NCBI RefSeq assembly: GCF_035046485.1
Contig: NC_085138.1
Span: 7,811,409-7,875,408 of the forward strand
DNA from: Aedes albopictus
Lineage: Eukaryota; Arthropoda; Insecta; Diptera; Culicidae
Length of the DNA: 64,000 nucleotides
Direction of reading: 5' to 3'
The position numbers and the translations under genes are program-made. Below are positions 34,914 to 45,425 of the stretch, piece by piece (position 1 is the stretch's first letter; every line of letters starts with the position of its first letter). The notes under the pieces are model-generated. The model searched no databases. It was not told the DNA's origin and saw nothing but the letters and a program-made list of their open reading frames with translations.

Positions 34914-35513
34914 CAGTATGCGGCAGGAAAAAATGCGAAAGTGTTTTTCAACTTCAAACCTCATTTTCGTCCATTTGACATTAACCAATCTATGTTTCAA
35001 CGTTCCATGATCTATAATAGGCTAGTTTTCTGAAAAGTTAATTAAAAAATTTTCCATTTTGGTCACTAACCTTTACAGGGCGGCGCCTGAAGATGAAGAC
35101 AACCAGAATTTTCAAACCGCAGAAAATCGCACAGGTCGCTAAATTTCGCATCTGATAAAACAAAATTGTTGATTTTTTCTACAATATCATCAAATATATG
35201 TACTTATTTCATCTGGTATGTGAAACTGCATGGCTCTGGATCAGTGTGGTCTGGTTGTTCATCGAATTTGAGCTAATTTTGTTATTGTTATAGTCATTTT
35301 GTTTAATGACCATTGGGCGCGCAGTTTATTGATATCCGCTTATTAGGCCTACATTATCACATGTTAAACATCAAAAATGTTCATTTTTATTTTTCAGTGC
35401 TAGAATATAGACATTGACTGATACACTGTCATGAAAAAATAGTCATATATATATCCCATATTTAGCGTGTAATAGTGCCTTGAACTTTTCGCATTTTTTC
35501 CTGCCGCACCCTG
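34914..35513. mobile_element. 600-bp TA-flanked element (CAGTATGCGGCAGG ends), copy 1
   Basis: Left CAGTATGCGGCAGGAAAAAA and right TTTTTTCCTGCCGCACCCTG are inverted repeats with two mismatches, with TA outside each (34912-34913, 35514-35515). It lies in the right arm of the foldback. A near-identical copy is at 43342-43939. No protein of its own is seen; mariner/Tc1-type non-autonomous element. Confidence 0.8.
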
Positions 35514-35876
35514 TAATGTAAAATTACATGACTTTTATGTGTAAAATCGTAAAAAATATCGTGTTTTTTCGTGATTTTTTTAATGAATAATACTTCGAAA
35601 TACGCAATTTAAACACCGTAGTGTTTTCGGCAAAGTTGTAGAGTATTGTTCTAACTATATCCTAATGGTATCTCCGGCACCTTTTTGGAGCAATTTTGTG
35701 AATTTCTGAGTAAATTTCTGTGAAAACGGCTAAAAAAACACAAAATTGATTTGATACACCTTTAAATCTTTATCAATTTGGCTCAATTTTGGACTGAAGA
35801 CTTGTTCTTGCATGTGGATTGATAATTTCATGTGTCACGGAGAATCGGAGAAAAAAGTTTCAAAGTGAACAGGTCT

Positions 35877-36125
35877 TTCACGGGTATTCAGCATGACCAT
35901 GCTGAGGGTGACGGGTTCGATTCCCGGTCGGTCCAGGATCTTTTCGTAAAGGAAATTTCCTTGGCTTCCTTGGGCATAGAGTATCTTCGTGCCTGCCACA
36001 CGATATACACATGCAAAATGGTCATTGGCAGAGGAAGCTCTCAGTTAAAAACTGTGGAAGTGCTCATTGAACACTAAGCTGAGAAGCAGGCTTTGTCCCA
36101 GTGAGGACGTTACGCCAAGAAGAGG
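35877..36125 (+). mobile_element. Feilai-like SINE, 5'-truncated
   Basis: Contains GGTATTCAGCATGACCATGC, a consensus B box in GGGTTCGATTCCCGGTC, TTGGGCATAGAGTATC, the GCACGATATACACATGC-like middle, GGAAGTGCTCATTGAACAC and the tail GTTACGCCAAGAAGAGGAGA. The A-box part present at 60865-60895 is missing; the sequence starts exactly where the foldback element ends. tRNA-derived, Pol III-type retroposon. Confidence 0.8.
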
Positions 36126-36545
36126 AGAGAGGAGGTCTATTGAACATGTACTCACAGGTATCCCCAGATTTATGAACGCTCTGGCAATAGCTGTCCAGCT
36201 GGCGCTATTGAACGCATTCCTTGCGTTCTTTCGTCGCCTCCTCTTCAATATCTCACGACGGTTGATTGAAGCAAAGATGAATCCAAGGATGCCAGTGGAA
36301 TACGCTACTGAACAGTTACTCATCGACCCAACTGACGAGCTAAAACGTTGGTTTGAGCTCTTCGAACACTTTCTTCGAGTTTCGACGTCCCAGCAACATC
36401 TCAACATGAACCGCCTAGGGCACGGCGCATCCCCCTCGTCAACTCTGAGGCACCATCACTGCAGGATATTGAAACAGCAATTCGAAGCATGAAGTTCAAC
36501 AAAACTTCCTGAGTCGATCGCATATCAGCAAAGCTGAGATGCAAG
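36126..36545 (+). pseudogene. LINE fragment before the RT domain
   Basis: The plus frame carries PVEYATEQLLIDPTDELKRW, WFELFEHFLRV and, in another frame, APSLQDIETAIRSMKFNKTS followed by VDRISAKL. This is the pattern at the entry of the RT domain in RTE/R1-type LINEs (I..AI..MK.NKA.G.D.I.AEL); the expected NKAAG is changed and a stop follows. No downstream RT core is present before the dispersed repeat at 36575. Confidence 0.5.
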
Positions 36546-36574
36546 GGAGTTTCCCATCGAAGCGCAGTACGAGT

Positions 36575-36775
36575 ACGCAGTCCCTTCGTTGCATGAGGAG
36601 CGGTTCATGTGTAATTACACCGGCTAGCTGTCTACGGAGAGCTGCTTTTATGTACATTGAGGTGGATTTAAATGAAGTTTTTTTTTGCATATCGTAGATG
36701 ATCTAAATTTTGTAGAAAATGCTAGACAGTCAAGTTTTTCCTGCTCTATTTTTTATGCAGTGGTACGGGTGTAAT
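36575..36775. repeat. About 200-bp dispersed repeat, copy 2
   Basis: Direct-orientation partner of 22236-22435 (GCAGTCCCTTCGTTGCATGA, GGCTAGCTGTCTACGGAGAG, GATCTAAATTTTGTAG, TAGACAGTCAAGTTTT). The family is unknown. Confidence 0.7.
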
Positions 36776-36871
36776 TTATTGGCACGCTTTGATGAATAAA
36801 TGAACAATCAACATGTATACAATTTGTATACCTATAGAATGTCATACCTATTGTTGTATGAGCAAACCATA

Positions 36872-37227
36872 GGACAGATCGGTGAAGTACTAGATTTGAA
36901 GTAATGAGCTGAATTTTAGTATGGTGAGAAGGTCAATTCTCCGTTTCTGCAATGAAATGGAGCAAAAATCGTGGGTATTATGATTCCTTGCCTAATTTGA
37001 TGCTGTTTGACCAAAACTTTGGGCAACAGTGTTGTTGTTTTCTCCATTTCTTGCAACATAAACAACATAGTTATCCGAAGTTTTGCTCAACCAGTATCAA
37101 ATTAGGCAAGGAATCATAATACCCACGCTTTTTGCACCATTTCATTGCAGGAACGGAGAATTGACCTTCTCACCATACTAAAATTCAGCTCATTACTTCA
37201 AATCTAGTACTGCACCAAACGTGCCCC
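36872..37227. mobile_element. Hairpin MITE (GGACAGATCGGTG / CGTGCCCC ends)
   Basis: Near-perfect palindrome of the GTAATGAGCTGAATTTTAG subfamily. As at 6332-6686, the extreme ends are of two different kinds: the left is TA|GGACAGATCGG and the right CCAAACGTGCCCCA. Confidence 0.75.
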
Positions 37228-37256
37228 ATTGGTAAACCAACGATTTTCACACAATA

Positions 37257-37612
37257 GGAAGCAATCAGTGAAGTACTAGATTGAAAGTAGTGAGCTGGAT
37301 TTTTGTATGGTGAGATGATCAGTTCTCCGTTTTTGCAATGAAATGGTGCAAACAGCGTGGGTTATATGATTCCTTGCCTAATTTGATGTTGTTTGAGCAA
37401 AACTTTGGGTAACTGTGTTGTTGAAGTTGCAAGAAATAAAAAATACAACAACACAGTTAAACAAACTTTTGCTCAAACAACATCAAATTAGGCAAGAAAT
37501 CATATAACCCACGCTGTTTGCACCATTTCATTGCAAAAACGGAGAACTGATCATCTCACCATACAAAAATCCAGCTCACTACTTTCAATCTAGTACTTCA
37601 CTGATTGCCTCC
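37257..37612. mobile_element. Hairpin MITE (GGAAGCAATCAGTG ends), TA-flanked
   Basis: Palindrome of the GTAGTGAGCTGGATTTTT subfamily with TA on both sides (37255-37256, 37613-37614). Arms pair almost without mismatch around a GTTGTTGAAG...ATACAACAAC centre. Confidence 0.8.
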
Positions 37613-37679
37613 TATTTCAGAAGAGTTCCATATGTAAAATCAACAAGCGACGTACGTACAATGAATTATTCTGAATAAC

Positions 37680-38040
37680 AACCTAGATTCTTTCAGGAAC
37701 TTTACGATCTGCTTCCTGGATTCTCCAGGAACTCCTGTCCGGATGCATCTGAGAAATTCTTCTCGAATTCCGGTGGCAGTTCCGTACGGGAATCCTTCAA
37801 AAACTTCTCCCGGTGTATTTGACCAAGAACTTCTCCGAGAATTCTCTGGAATTCCTTCTGGAACTTCTTACGGAATTCCTTTCAGTATCCCTCCAAGAAC
37901 TTTTTGCGGGAATTCTCCAATGGGATCATTTTGGCAATTCCTTCTGGGATTCCTCCGGAAACTCCTTCCGGGATTCTGCCAGAAACTGTTGGCGGATTTT
38001 TTTAGAAACTACATTCAAGACTCCTTCAGGAACACTTTTC
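37680..38040. repeat. 12-mer satellite block, opposite orientation
   Basis: Repeated TCCTTCTGGAACTTC, GGAATTCC and TCCTCCGGAAACTCC units: the reverse-complement relative of the array at 28265-33815. Confidence 0.6.
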
Positions 38041-38105
38041 TAATAATCAATGGAATTACTGCAGGGCCTGTGGAACTGTGGAAGTACTCATAGAACACTG
38101 AGCTG
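38041..38105 (+). mobile_element. Feilai-like SINE 3' scrap
   Basis: GAACTGTGGAAGTACTCATAG then AACACTGAGCTG corresponds to the 3' part of the Feilai-like element. It is interrupted at 38106 by the foldback element. Confidence 0.5.
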
Positions 38106-38276
38106 TACCTCAATTTATAGGGCAAAATATGCAATTTTGGGCTTTTTTGACTGTAAGTAATTAAGTATGGAAATATTTTTTCAAGCAATCAAAAGGTACA
38201 TTGATTAATTAACATCTAAATTAATGACTCATGCAAAATGTTTCGTTTTACCAAATCAAATTTAAAAGACACAGAC

Positions 38277-38476
38277 AACGTCTTCAGCTTTCGGCTGTAC
38301 AGACTGTTTTAAACTTAACATTAGACAACGGACAACGGAGCATGCACCAGTGGAAACGGGGAAGAAACTATTCTCACGAAAAGTTTCAACGCCCGAAGCG
38401 GGAATCGAACCCTCACCCCATAGCATGGTGTGATTATAAGCTTGGTGACCCTAACCGCACAGCTACGAGGCTCCAC
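38277..38476 (-). mobile_element. tRNA-derived SINE, minus strand, uninterrupted copy
   Basis: Same family as 661-1039. The minus strand starts GTGGAGCCTCGTAGCTGTG, with GTGCGGTTAGGGTCACC in the A-box region and GGTTCGATTCCCGC as B box. The tail runs GAAACTTTTCGTGAGAATAG, CGTTTCCACTGGTGCATGC, and ends at GCTGAAGACG. It provides the empty-site reference for the MITE at 806-971. Confidence 0.75.
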
Positions 38477-38640
38477 CGGTAATTTTAAGCATTTTATGTT
38501 AGTAAGTCAATTTGCATGGAACTTTTGGAGGGTGACTTGTATGGAAAATATCGTACCTAACATAAATTGCTTAAAACAATCAAATTCGATTTGGTAAAAC
38601 GAAATATTTTGCATGAGTCGTTAATTTGGATGTTAATATA

Positions 38641-39593
38641 GACTGTTTCAGAAATTATAAATACACTTTGTTTATTCAATTAAATGAACTGTTCTAATGA
38701 TTTTTACCAACTTCTTTCAGAGGATAGCATATTGTACTCCAAATTTTTATACTTCCTTTCAATTGTCTTGATATTTCAAAGAACAGTCGAGTTCTCTAAC
38801 AAATAACTTAATTTTTCAAATTTGCATTTGCACAAAGCTGTTTTAATGATTTCAACATTATTTTTCACTAAATACCAAAAAAATATCTAATTTTTTATCA
38901 CATTCGCTTTCTCAACAAGTTGTCTAAGGAATGCCTTGATCAAAATTTAGGAAAAATCGATAAAGGCATTTCCACGACATTTTTTCGGAGATCAAGTTTC
39001 TTATTTTTTAAAGTTTTCTACGGAACTTAAGAACTACCATACAGTTTCTTAGCTTTCCTGAGCGCATTTAATCTAAACAAACTTATTTTTTCAGCTCATT
39101 CGATCCTTTAGATGGCAAAGTTTGTCATACCATAAAAACGAATGCAGTAAGCAGTAATTAAGACATTCGTTTGCTTAACGTTTGTTGCTACTGGTGTTGT
39201 TGAGAAATTTGAAACAAAAAATTTGTATTGAGAAGGCCCATAATGGTGGTTCTTGATCAAATATTCCAGTAATAATAACTCTTACCAATAGAGAAATATC
39301 TTTTATTATTGATACAGCAATTTTTATTGTGTTTGGAAATTAATTTTTTTTTTCGTGAGATTTTTTTCTTTTCTACTATGCTACATTTTTTGACCACTTT
39401 GTGCAACTTCAAATTTTAATCATCAAGTTTACAGAGCCCTATTTTTTAACTTTTACCAGAAACATCAACAAAATTGGTATTATTTGCTTCGTTAGCATGT
39501 TTACTATAAGAGCTAGAAGAAACTTTTTTGGATATTGTGCTCAAATTGAAATGCCAGCTAATCGTTAGTGTATTTATAATTTCTGAAACAGTC
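38641..39593. mobile_element. 953-bp TIR element (GACTGTTTCAGAAATTATAA ends), TA-flanked
   Basis: The left GACTGTTTCAGAAATTATAA and right TTATAATTTCTGAAACAGTC are identical inverted repeats, extending to AATACACT (at least 27 bp). TA lies at 38639-38640 and 39594-39595. The interior is AT-rich, without coding motifs. Confidence 0.8.
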
Positions 39594-39597
39594 TATA

Positions 39598-39953
39598 GGA
39601 AGCAATCAGTGAAGTACTAGATTGAAAGTAGTGAGCTGGATTTTTGTATGGTGAGATGTTTAATTCTCCATTTCTGCAATGAAATGATTCAAACAGCGTG
39701 GGTTATATGATTACTTGGCTAATTTGATGCTGTTTGAGCAAAACTTTGGGTAACTGTGTTGTTAAAGTTGCATGAAATAAATAATACAACAACAAAGTTA
39801 CCCAAACTTTTGCTCAAACAGCATCAAATTAGCCAAGAAATCATATAACCCACGCTGTTTGCACCAATTCATTGCAAAAATGGAGAATTGAACATCTCAC
39901 CATACAAAAATCCAGCTCACTACTTTCAATCTAGTACTTCACTGATTGCTTCC
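39598..39953. mobile_element. Hairpin MITE (GGAAGCAATCAGTG ends), TA-flanked
   Basis: Palindrome of the GTAGTGAGCTGGATTTTT subfamily. It follows the previous element with only TATA between them and has TA at 39954-39955. Confidence 0.8.
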
Positions 39954-40370
39954 TATTGACCAATTTACCTTTTGAATGCTTAAAAAAATATTTCCATACT
40001 TAATGACTTGCTGTCAAATAAGCCCAAAATCGCATATTTTGCCCTATAAATTGAGGTATAGCTTAAAATTATGACGTGTTGGAGAAAATCTGAGCCCGGA
40101 GATTCAGATTCAGCGGTCCAAAATCTGTCAGAGACACATAAGTTTGCTCTTGAGACAACAAAATGCTACAATATCGTTTTTTTTTGTATAATTAGATAAC
40201 GCCATCATTGTCGGCGGACCGAGTAACAGGAGAATTCCTCAGGTAATTTTATCGTTGAGTTTCAAGTTCTTAAATACATTAGTTTTGGTCATTTAACCCT
40301 CGAGCGATCGCGCTGTTGTATTTTGTATCAAGTTCAGTTCGAGGCCTACTGGCGACGGAGATAGTCGAGT

Positions 40371-40444
40371 GACTCCGTAGCTTGAAGGAATAGAAGCGAC
40401 CGTCTAGCGAACTGGGAGTCGTGAGTTCGAGTCTCACCGGAGTA
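40371..40444 (+). other. tRNA-like sequence with cloverleaf geometry, anticodon AGC
   Basis: ACTCCG (40372-40377) pairs with CGGAGT (40438-40443). D stem GCTT/AAGC spans 40380-40397. The T arm GTGAG-TTCGAGT-CTCAC is perfect (40421-40437). A five-base variable loop is present. The anticodon stem is weak, with three of five pairs; its loop CTAGCGA would present AGC (Ala). The first acceptor pair fails and the sequence does not resemble known tRNA-Ala, so a tRNA pseudogene or SINE head is more likely than an active gene. A TTTCTTTT run follows. Confidence 0.4.
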
Positions 40445-41330
40445 TGTGGATTTCTTTTCATAATTCAAATCTCAATTTGTTCATCCAGCACATGTTTCTG
40501 TTGTGCACATGAATGTCAAAGCATTTTCAACAGGAAATTATAGTTGTAAATTTAATTAAGTTCATCAAGATTTCTTCTCCGTGTGAGCTCCCCGAGAAAT
40601 CACTACTAATTACTTGATTGACAACGGCTGATTAGACGAACTTTGCGAATTTACCGCACTAGAATGATAAACTTTTTTGTTTTTTTTGTTGTCCCCAGCA
40701 CAGCACCACATTTTCTTTTTGTAAACATGTCGCGACATTCGCACAGGTGATGAGATTAACAAAAATTAATTTCAAGGCAAATAATGATATTTCCAGCGAG
40801 GAAATGATTGCTGCTCGTGCAGAGCAATCTAATTGGGTTGTTTAGTGAACAAAATATTGCTATTTTCTATATCCTAATAGAAGGAGCTCATTTTTCTGAG
40901 TATAACGTGATTTTATTGCGTTCCAATACCTTTTGACGGTGATAAACCTATCAGTTTTTAATTTTGTCGGTAGAATGACAGTTCAATCGATAAAATTACA
41001 GTTCATCCCGAATAAACGAAATTTCTCATACAAACTTTAAATGCATTTTAAAAATAGTTCCCGATCATCAAAAATGATAAAATTTTGGATTTCGACTAAT
41101 TTGGAATACTCTGGATACCCCTAAAGAACCCAATTTAGCGAATGATTCTAGAAATTTTCGGCATCTCTTCATTAAATCTGCGAAAATTATAAGGGGGGTC
41201 CAAATTATATTGGTTACCCTATTTAACATAGAAATCAATGTTTTGTGTTGAGAGCAGTTGTAAATAAGATGTACAGTCGAAAATTATCTTCATTCAGTGT
41301 GGCATGATAACCTGTACAAGAACAAGGTAC
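40445..41330. other. Unassigned AT-rich DNA
   Basis: No coding frame above 60 codons and no repeat family recognised. Confidence 0.4.
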
Positions 41331-41995
41331 CCGACCAGAAGCACCTAACAAGATCATAGCAAAATTATGACAACTGTTGCGAGAAATAACAAAAGTTGAT
41401 ATAATTCTGTTGTAAGAATTTTTCTATGTGAATATTGACAACAAAATTATAATAACATTTGTTATAACTTTAGTCACAAAATTATAACAAAGCTGTTTCA
41501 CTTATTCAAACAGATGCAAAACAACCTTTGTTATATTATGCATTATAATATACTTGCCTACAATATAATTTCGTAACACGTGAATCTTTGCTATATTTTT
41601 TGTAACAAAATTATTTCAGAATTTATAAGATTTTTTATATTGTCACGAAAAGTATATTTTGTTATTTTGGTCACTCGAGCCAAGAGAGTTATAGCAAAAC
41701 TTGTAACATTTTTTGTTCTGAAATATATAACAGCACTGAAATATATAACTGCAAGTTTACAGAGCTGTTTATCAGTACATCTATGCCAATGCCATCTCTG
41801 ACTATTTTGAAAATTTTAACATTTTGCATCAGTTTTCGTGTTTTAATATTAAACAGTTAAAATCGTGCTAATAAAACACTCATAAAAGTTTGAAACCATT
41901 CCGAATTTCCACTATTGGGAACCAGTATAGCCAAAGTTTTCGAGCTAAAAGGGATTTCCTTATGACTCTTCTAGGAATGACGATTTGAGATCCTT
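41331..41995. repeat. AT-rich ATTATAACAAA-type repeat region
   Basis: ATTATAACAAA, TTGTTATAA and GTAACAAAATTAT motifs recur between about 41345 and 41760 on both strands, suggesting a decayed MITE. Ends were not identified. Confidence 0.35.
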
Positions 41996-41999
41996 CAGA

Positions 42000-42645
42000 T
42001 TCTTTCAATAATTCCGCTAATAATTTCTTCAGAAATTTCTTTCAGGATGGCCTCTGGATGATTCGCACAGGAAATGCTCATAAGATTCTTTGGCAAACTC
42101 CTTCAAAAGTTCTTTCATAAGTCCTTACGATGATTCTCGAAAAAAAAATCCAAGGATTCCTTCAGGAATTCCTAGAACGATTGTATTAGAAATGTCTACC
42201 TAAATGTATTCTTCCGAGTAATCCTCCAATGAATCTTCCAGGAATTTCTGAGCGCTGCTTCGCACATTCCTCCCAGAATTCCTTCAGAACTTCCTCGGAA
42301 ATTTGTGTACCCTCCGCGAAAATTTTTCGAAATTCCAGAATTCCTTCAATGATACCTTCAGGACTGCCCACAAAGATTTGTTCAAAAATTATTCCAAGTA
42401 GTCCTCGCAGAATTTTCCAAGGATTCCTTCAGGAATCTGTGAAAGGATTTTTCCAAGACATTCAACAAAAAAATTCCCTTCACCATTCCTCTAGAGTCTA
42501 AAAATTGATTCAAGGATTTCTTCAAGGAATTCTTGACAAATTTCACCAGCGAATCCATTAGCAATTCCCCAAGGCTTCTTTCTATAGGAAATCCCCTAAA
42601 AAAACATTCAACAATTTCTCCACGCATTCCTACAAAAATGTTTCC
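42000..42645. repeat. 12-mer satellite block, opposite orientation
   Basis: TCCTTCAGGAATTCC, TTCCTTCAGAACTTCC and TCCAAGGATTCC units repeat throughout. They are related by complement to 28265-33815. It runs directly up to the element starting at 42651. Confidence 0.65.
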
Positions 42646-42650
42646 ATGTA

Positions 42651-44172
42651 CAGGGGATAGACAAAATGATCGGGACAGGCAAAACATTCACTTTTCAAAA
42701 AATAGTGAAAAAGCTGTATCTTTTTGAAAAGTGCATCAAAAATTCTAAAAATTTTACTGGAAGTTAATCAACTAGTTGTGCATCTATGGTCAAAATTTGG
42801 GGAGGATCGGGCAAGCCTACATGAAGTTAGAAAGATTCTAGAAAAAAGTCATAACTATTCGATAGCCAACTTTGAACTGTTATATCTCCGGATTCAATGA
42901 ACTGAATGTAATGAAATTTTGAGGGTTTATGACTCATATAATGAGCTTTGAAAAAGTTCGACTTAACTTGAAATTATAAATAAGAAAAAAAGTAACAGCA
43001 ATTTCATTTATTTTATGATTTTTTAGTAAATTGGTCCAATTTTAATATGCTTCCCATTACTTTTTTCAATTTATTGCCGGTTATTGTTTTACTTCCTGTA
43101 AAAACATATTTATATTGATGTCAATTAGAGGGAATTCAAATAAACTATAATTACCATCTCGAACTTTGAAGCGATGTTGAAATTTTCGATAATTTGGTGT
43201 TATATCAGAAAAATACTTTAAACGCTACAATTTTCTTCCGTGTTAATAATTTTAGGTTATGTCAAAAGTTTTTGGAAGCAAATCATATAAGTCATGAACG
43301 CTCAAAATTTCATTGCATTTGGTTCATTGAATCCGGAGATACAGTATGCGGCAGGAAAAAATGCGAAAGTGTTTTTCAACTTCAAACCTCATTTTCGTCC
43401 ATTTGACATTAACCAATCTATGTTTCAACGTTCCATGATCTATAATAGGCTAGTTTTCTGAAAAGTTAATTAAAAAATTTCCCATTTTAGTCACTAACCT
43501 TTACAGGGCGGCGCCTAAAGATGAAGACAACCAGAATTTTCAAACCGCAGAAAATCGCACAGGTCGCTAAATTTCGCATCTGATAAAACAAAATTTTTGA
43601 TTTTCTCTACAATATCATCAAATATATGTACTTATTTCATCTGGTATGTGAAACTACATGGCTCTGGATCAGTGTGGTCTGGTTGTTCATCGAATTTGAG
43701 CTAATTTTGTTACTGTTATAGTCATTTTGTTTAATGACCATTGGGCGCGCAGTTTATTGATATCCGCTTATTAGGCCTACATTATCACATGTTAAACATC
43801 AAATATGTTCATTTTTATTTTTCAGTGCTAGAATATAGACATTGACTGATACACTGTCATGAAAAAATAGTCATATATATCCCATATTTAGCGTGTAATA
43901 GTGCCTTGAACTTTTCGCATTTTTTCCTGCCGCACCCTGTATAACAGTTCAAAGTTGGCTATCGGATAATTATGACTTTTTCTAGAATCTTTCTAACGTT
44001 ATGCAGAAAAGCCCGATCTTTCCCAAATTTCGACCATTGATACACAAGTAGTTGATCAACTTCCAGTAAAAATTTTAGATTTTTTGATGCATTTTTCAAA
44101 AAGTTATAGCGTTTCCACCATTTTTTGAAAAGTGAAAATTTTACCTGTTCCGATCATTTTGTCTATCCCCTG
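42651..44172. mobile_element. CAGGGGATA element, TA-flanked, interrupted
   Basis: The left CAGGGGATAGACAAAATGAT and right ATCATTTTGTCTATCCCCTG are exact inverted repeats (20 bp) with TA outside (42649-42650, 44173-44174). Long inner arms match those of 8601-9570. The copy is interrupted at ..GAGATA|TAACAG by 43342-43939; without it the element is about 0.92 kb. No transposase; mariner/Tc1-type non-autonomous element. Confidence 0.8.
43342..43939. mobile_element. 598-bp TA-flanked element (CAGTATGCGGCAGG ends), copy 2
   Basis: Near-identical to 34914-35513: the same GGCGGCGCCTGAAGATGAAG-like core with single-base changes. It is inserted at a TA, which is duplicated (43340-43341, 43940-43941). 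The empty site is visible in the related element near 9350 (GAGATATAATAG). Confidence 0.85.
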
Positions 44173-44349
44173 TATTACTTACTGAGTAAAAGAGAACCAA
44201 GGTACAACATTGTTCCGTTCGCTTCCATGGAACTATGTGGATCCTATGACAGATACGTGACCTGAGTGTCTCGTACTTGACTCGAAATACGAAATTAAAC
44301 GGTCCAGTATTTAACTCGATGATCTTTTACTCAAAGGTACTCCACCAAC

Positions 44350-44830
44350 ACACTCAGGTTAATCATCCTTATTCCTTCAAGAGTTTCTTCAATGATTCTT
44401 TCAGCAATTTTTCCACGTATTCCTTCAGAAATATCCACAAGGATTCTTTAAAACAAACTCTCCAAAGCTTTTTCTTTCAAGAAATTGCACCAATGATTCC
44501 TTCAAGAACTCTCCTCAGAGATATTTTCGGAACTCCTCCAGAAATTTCTTATGAAATTTTCTGCCTATTCTTCCAGGAACTCCTCGAAGCATGAGTGTAG
44601 AAATTCCTGTTTGCTTCGGCAACTTCTCCAAGGATACTTTAAGCAACTCCTCTAAGGATTTCCATGGAATCCTTTAAGAATTTGCTCCATGGAATCCTTT
44701 AAGAATTCCTCCAAGGATTGCTTCAGGAACATCCTCATGGATTCTTTTCAAAAAATTCTCTCAAGTTGTCAAGTCATTTCTTTCAAAATTCCTTTAGCAG
44801 AATAGCAGCACTGATTCTTCCAAAAATTCG
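44350..44830. repeat. 12-mer satellite block, opposite orientation
   Basis: TCCTTCAAGAACTCTCC, TCCTTTAAGAATT and CCAAGGATT units; more diverged than the other blocks. Confidence 0.55.
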
Positions 44831-45425
44831 TACAAAGTTTATCTCCAGACTGCCTTCCCACTTTTTATAAAGTATGAGTCATTGGAGCGTGGTGCATAGG
44901 TTTTATCCTTCCTATCATTTTAATTCATCTTTAATATGATTTTTATTAATTGAGATACAACAAAGCCGCACCCCGACCCCTCGAGAGCATGAATCCGAAA
45001 CACCAGACCCTGATCCCCCCGGATAGCTGATCAATTGGACACTCGGTACCCAATCGAGCAACTTCCCTGCACGAACCCGCTCCTCAGACCTGCATACCCG
45101 AATATTCGAAGCGTGGCTCCGTCATATCTTCGTCTTAACCTCAGAAATATACTGTCTGTATTTCCTTACCATTCCTATTTGGTCATTAGCATTTCAAAAG
45201 GGCGCGACCGCTTTCCGAAACCAAACTCTCCTCCACGTCCGTGAATCGCACATCACTGCCCCTTGTAATCCAGCGCCACTACCGGAGATAAGAGCATTTC
45301 TCTCTCTAGCAGTGGTCATGAACTAAAAAAGTCATATAATCCACGGCCATGGAAGATTCCACCGCATCCAAAAGCAGCAACGTTCCCCGTAAATGCTGGT
45401 GTCGATTTAACTTACATTTTGATCA
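44831..45425. other. Unassigned DNA
   Basis: No domain was recognised. A 69-codon frame (45035-45244 plus) has no features that would support a gene. Confidence 0.3.

Larger units (their letters stand above)
22936..35876. mobile_element. Outer foldback element with long inverted arms; host of the nest
   Basis: The left arm (22936 to about 24250) and right arm (about 34610 to 35876) are inverted copies. Ends are AGACCTGTTCACTTT and AAAGTGAACAGGTCT. Pairs include ATTATCAATCCACATGCAA with TTGCATGTGGATTGATAAT, GTACTCAAATA-type sequence, GCCGAAGACACTACGGTG with CACCGTAGTGTTTTCGGC, and ACGTTGATACTAAAAAT with ATTTTTAGTATCAACGT. Arms are about 0.6-1.3 kb once insertions are subtracted. The loop holds the TIR element 24568-34486. 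No transposase is visible. The target duplication could not be identified; the right end abuts a Feilai SINE and the left end an RT fragment. Confidence 0.65.
38108..40056. mobile_element. 1.95-kb foldback element (CCTCAATTTATAGGGC ends), TA-flanked
   Basis: The left CCTCAATTTATAGGGCAAAA and the right TTTTGCCCTATAAATTGAGG are inverted repeats with TA outside (38106-38107, 40057-40058). The arms continue through TTAAGTATGGAAATATTTTT and the CATGCAAAATGTTTCGTTTTA block (38229-38250), whose partner lies at about 38595-38615. The right arm is broken by two further insertions (38641-39593 and 39598-39953), and a SINE lies in the loop. No transposase. Confidence 0.7.

Noticed and set aside
36045..36407. 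120-codon minus-strand frame
   Set aside because: Antisense to a recognisable LINE fragment.
45035..45244. 69-codon proline-rich frame
   Set aside because: No domain, no conserved neighbours and no start or splice context.
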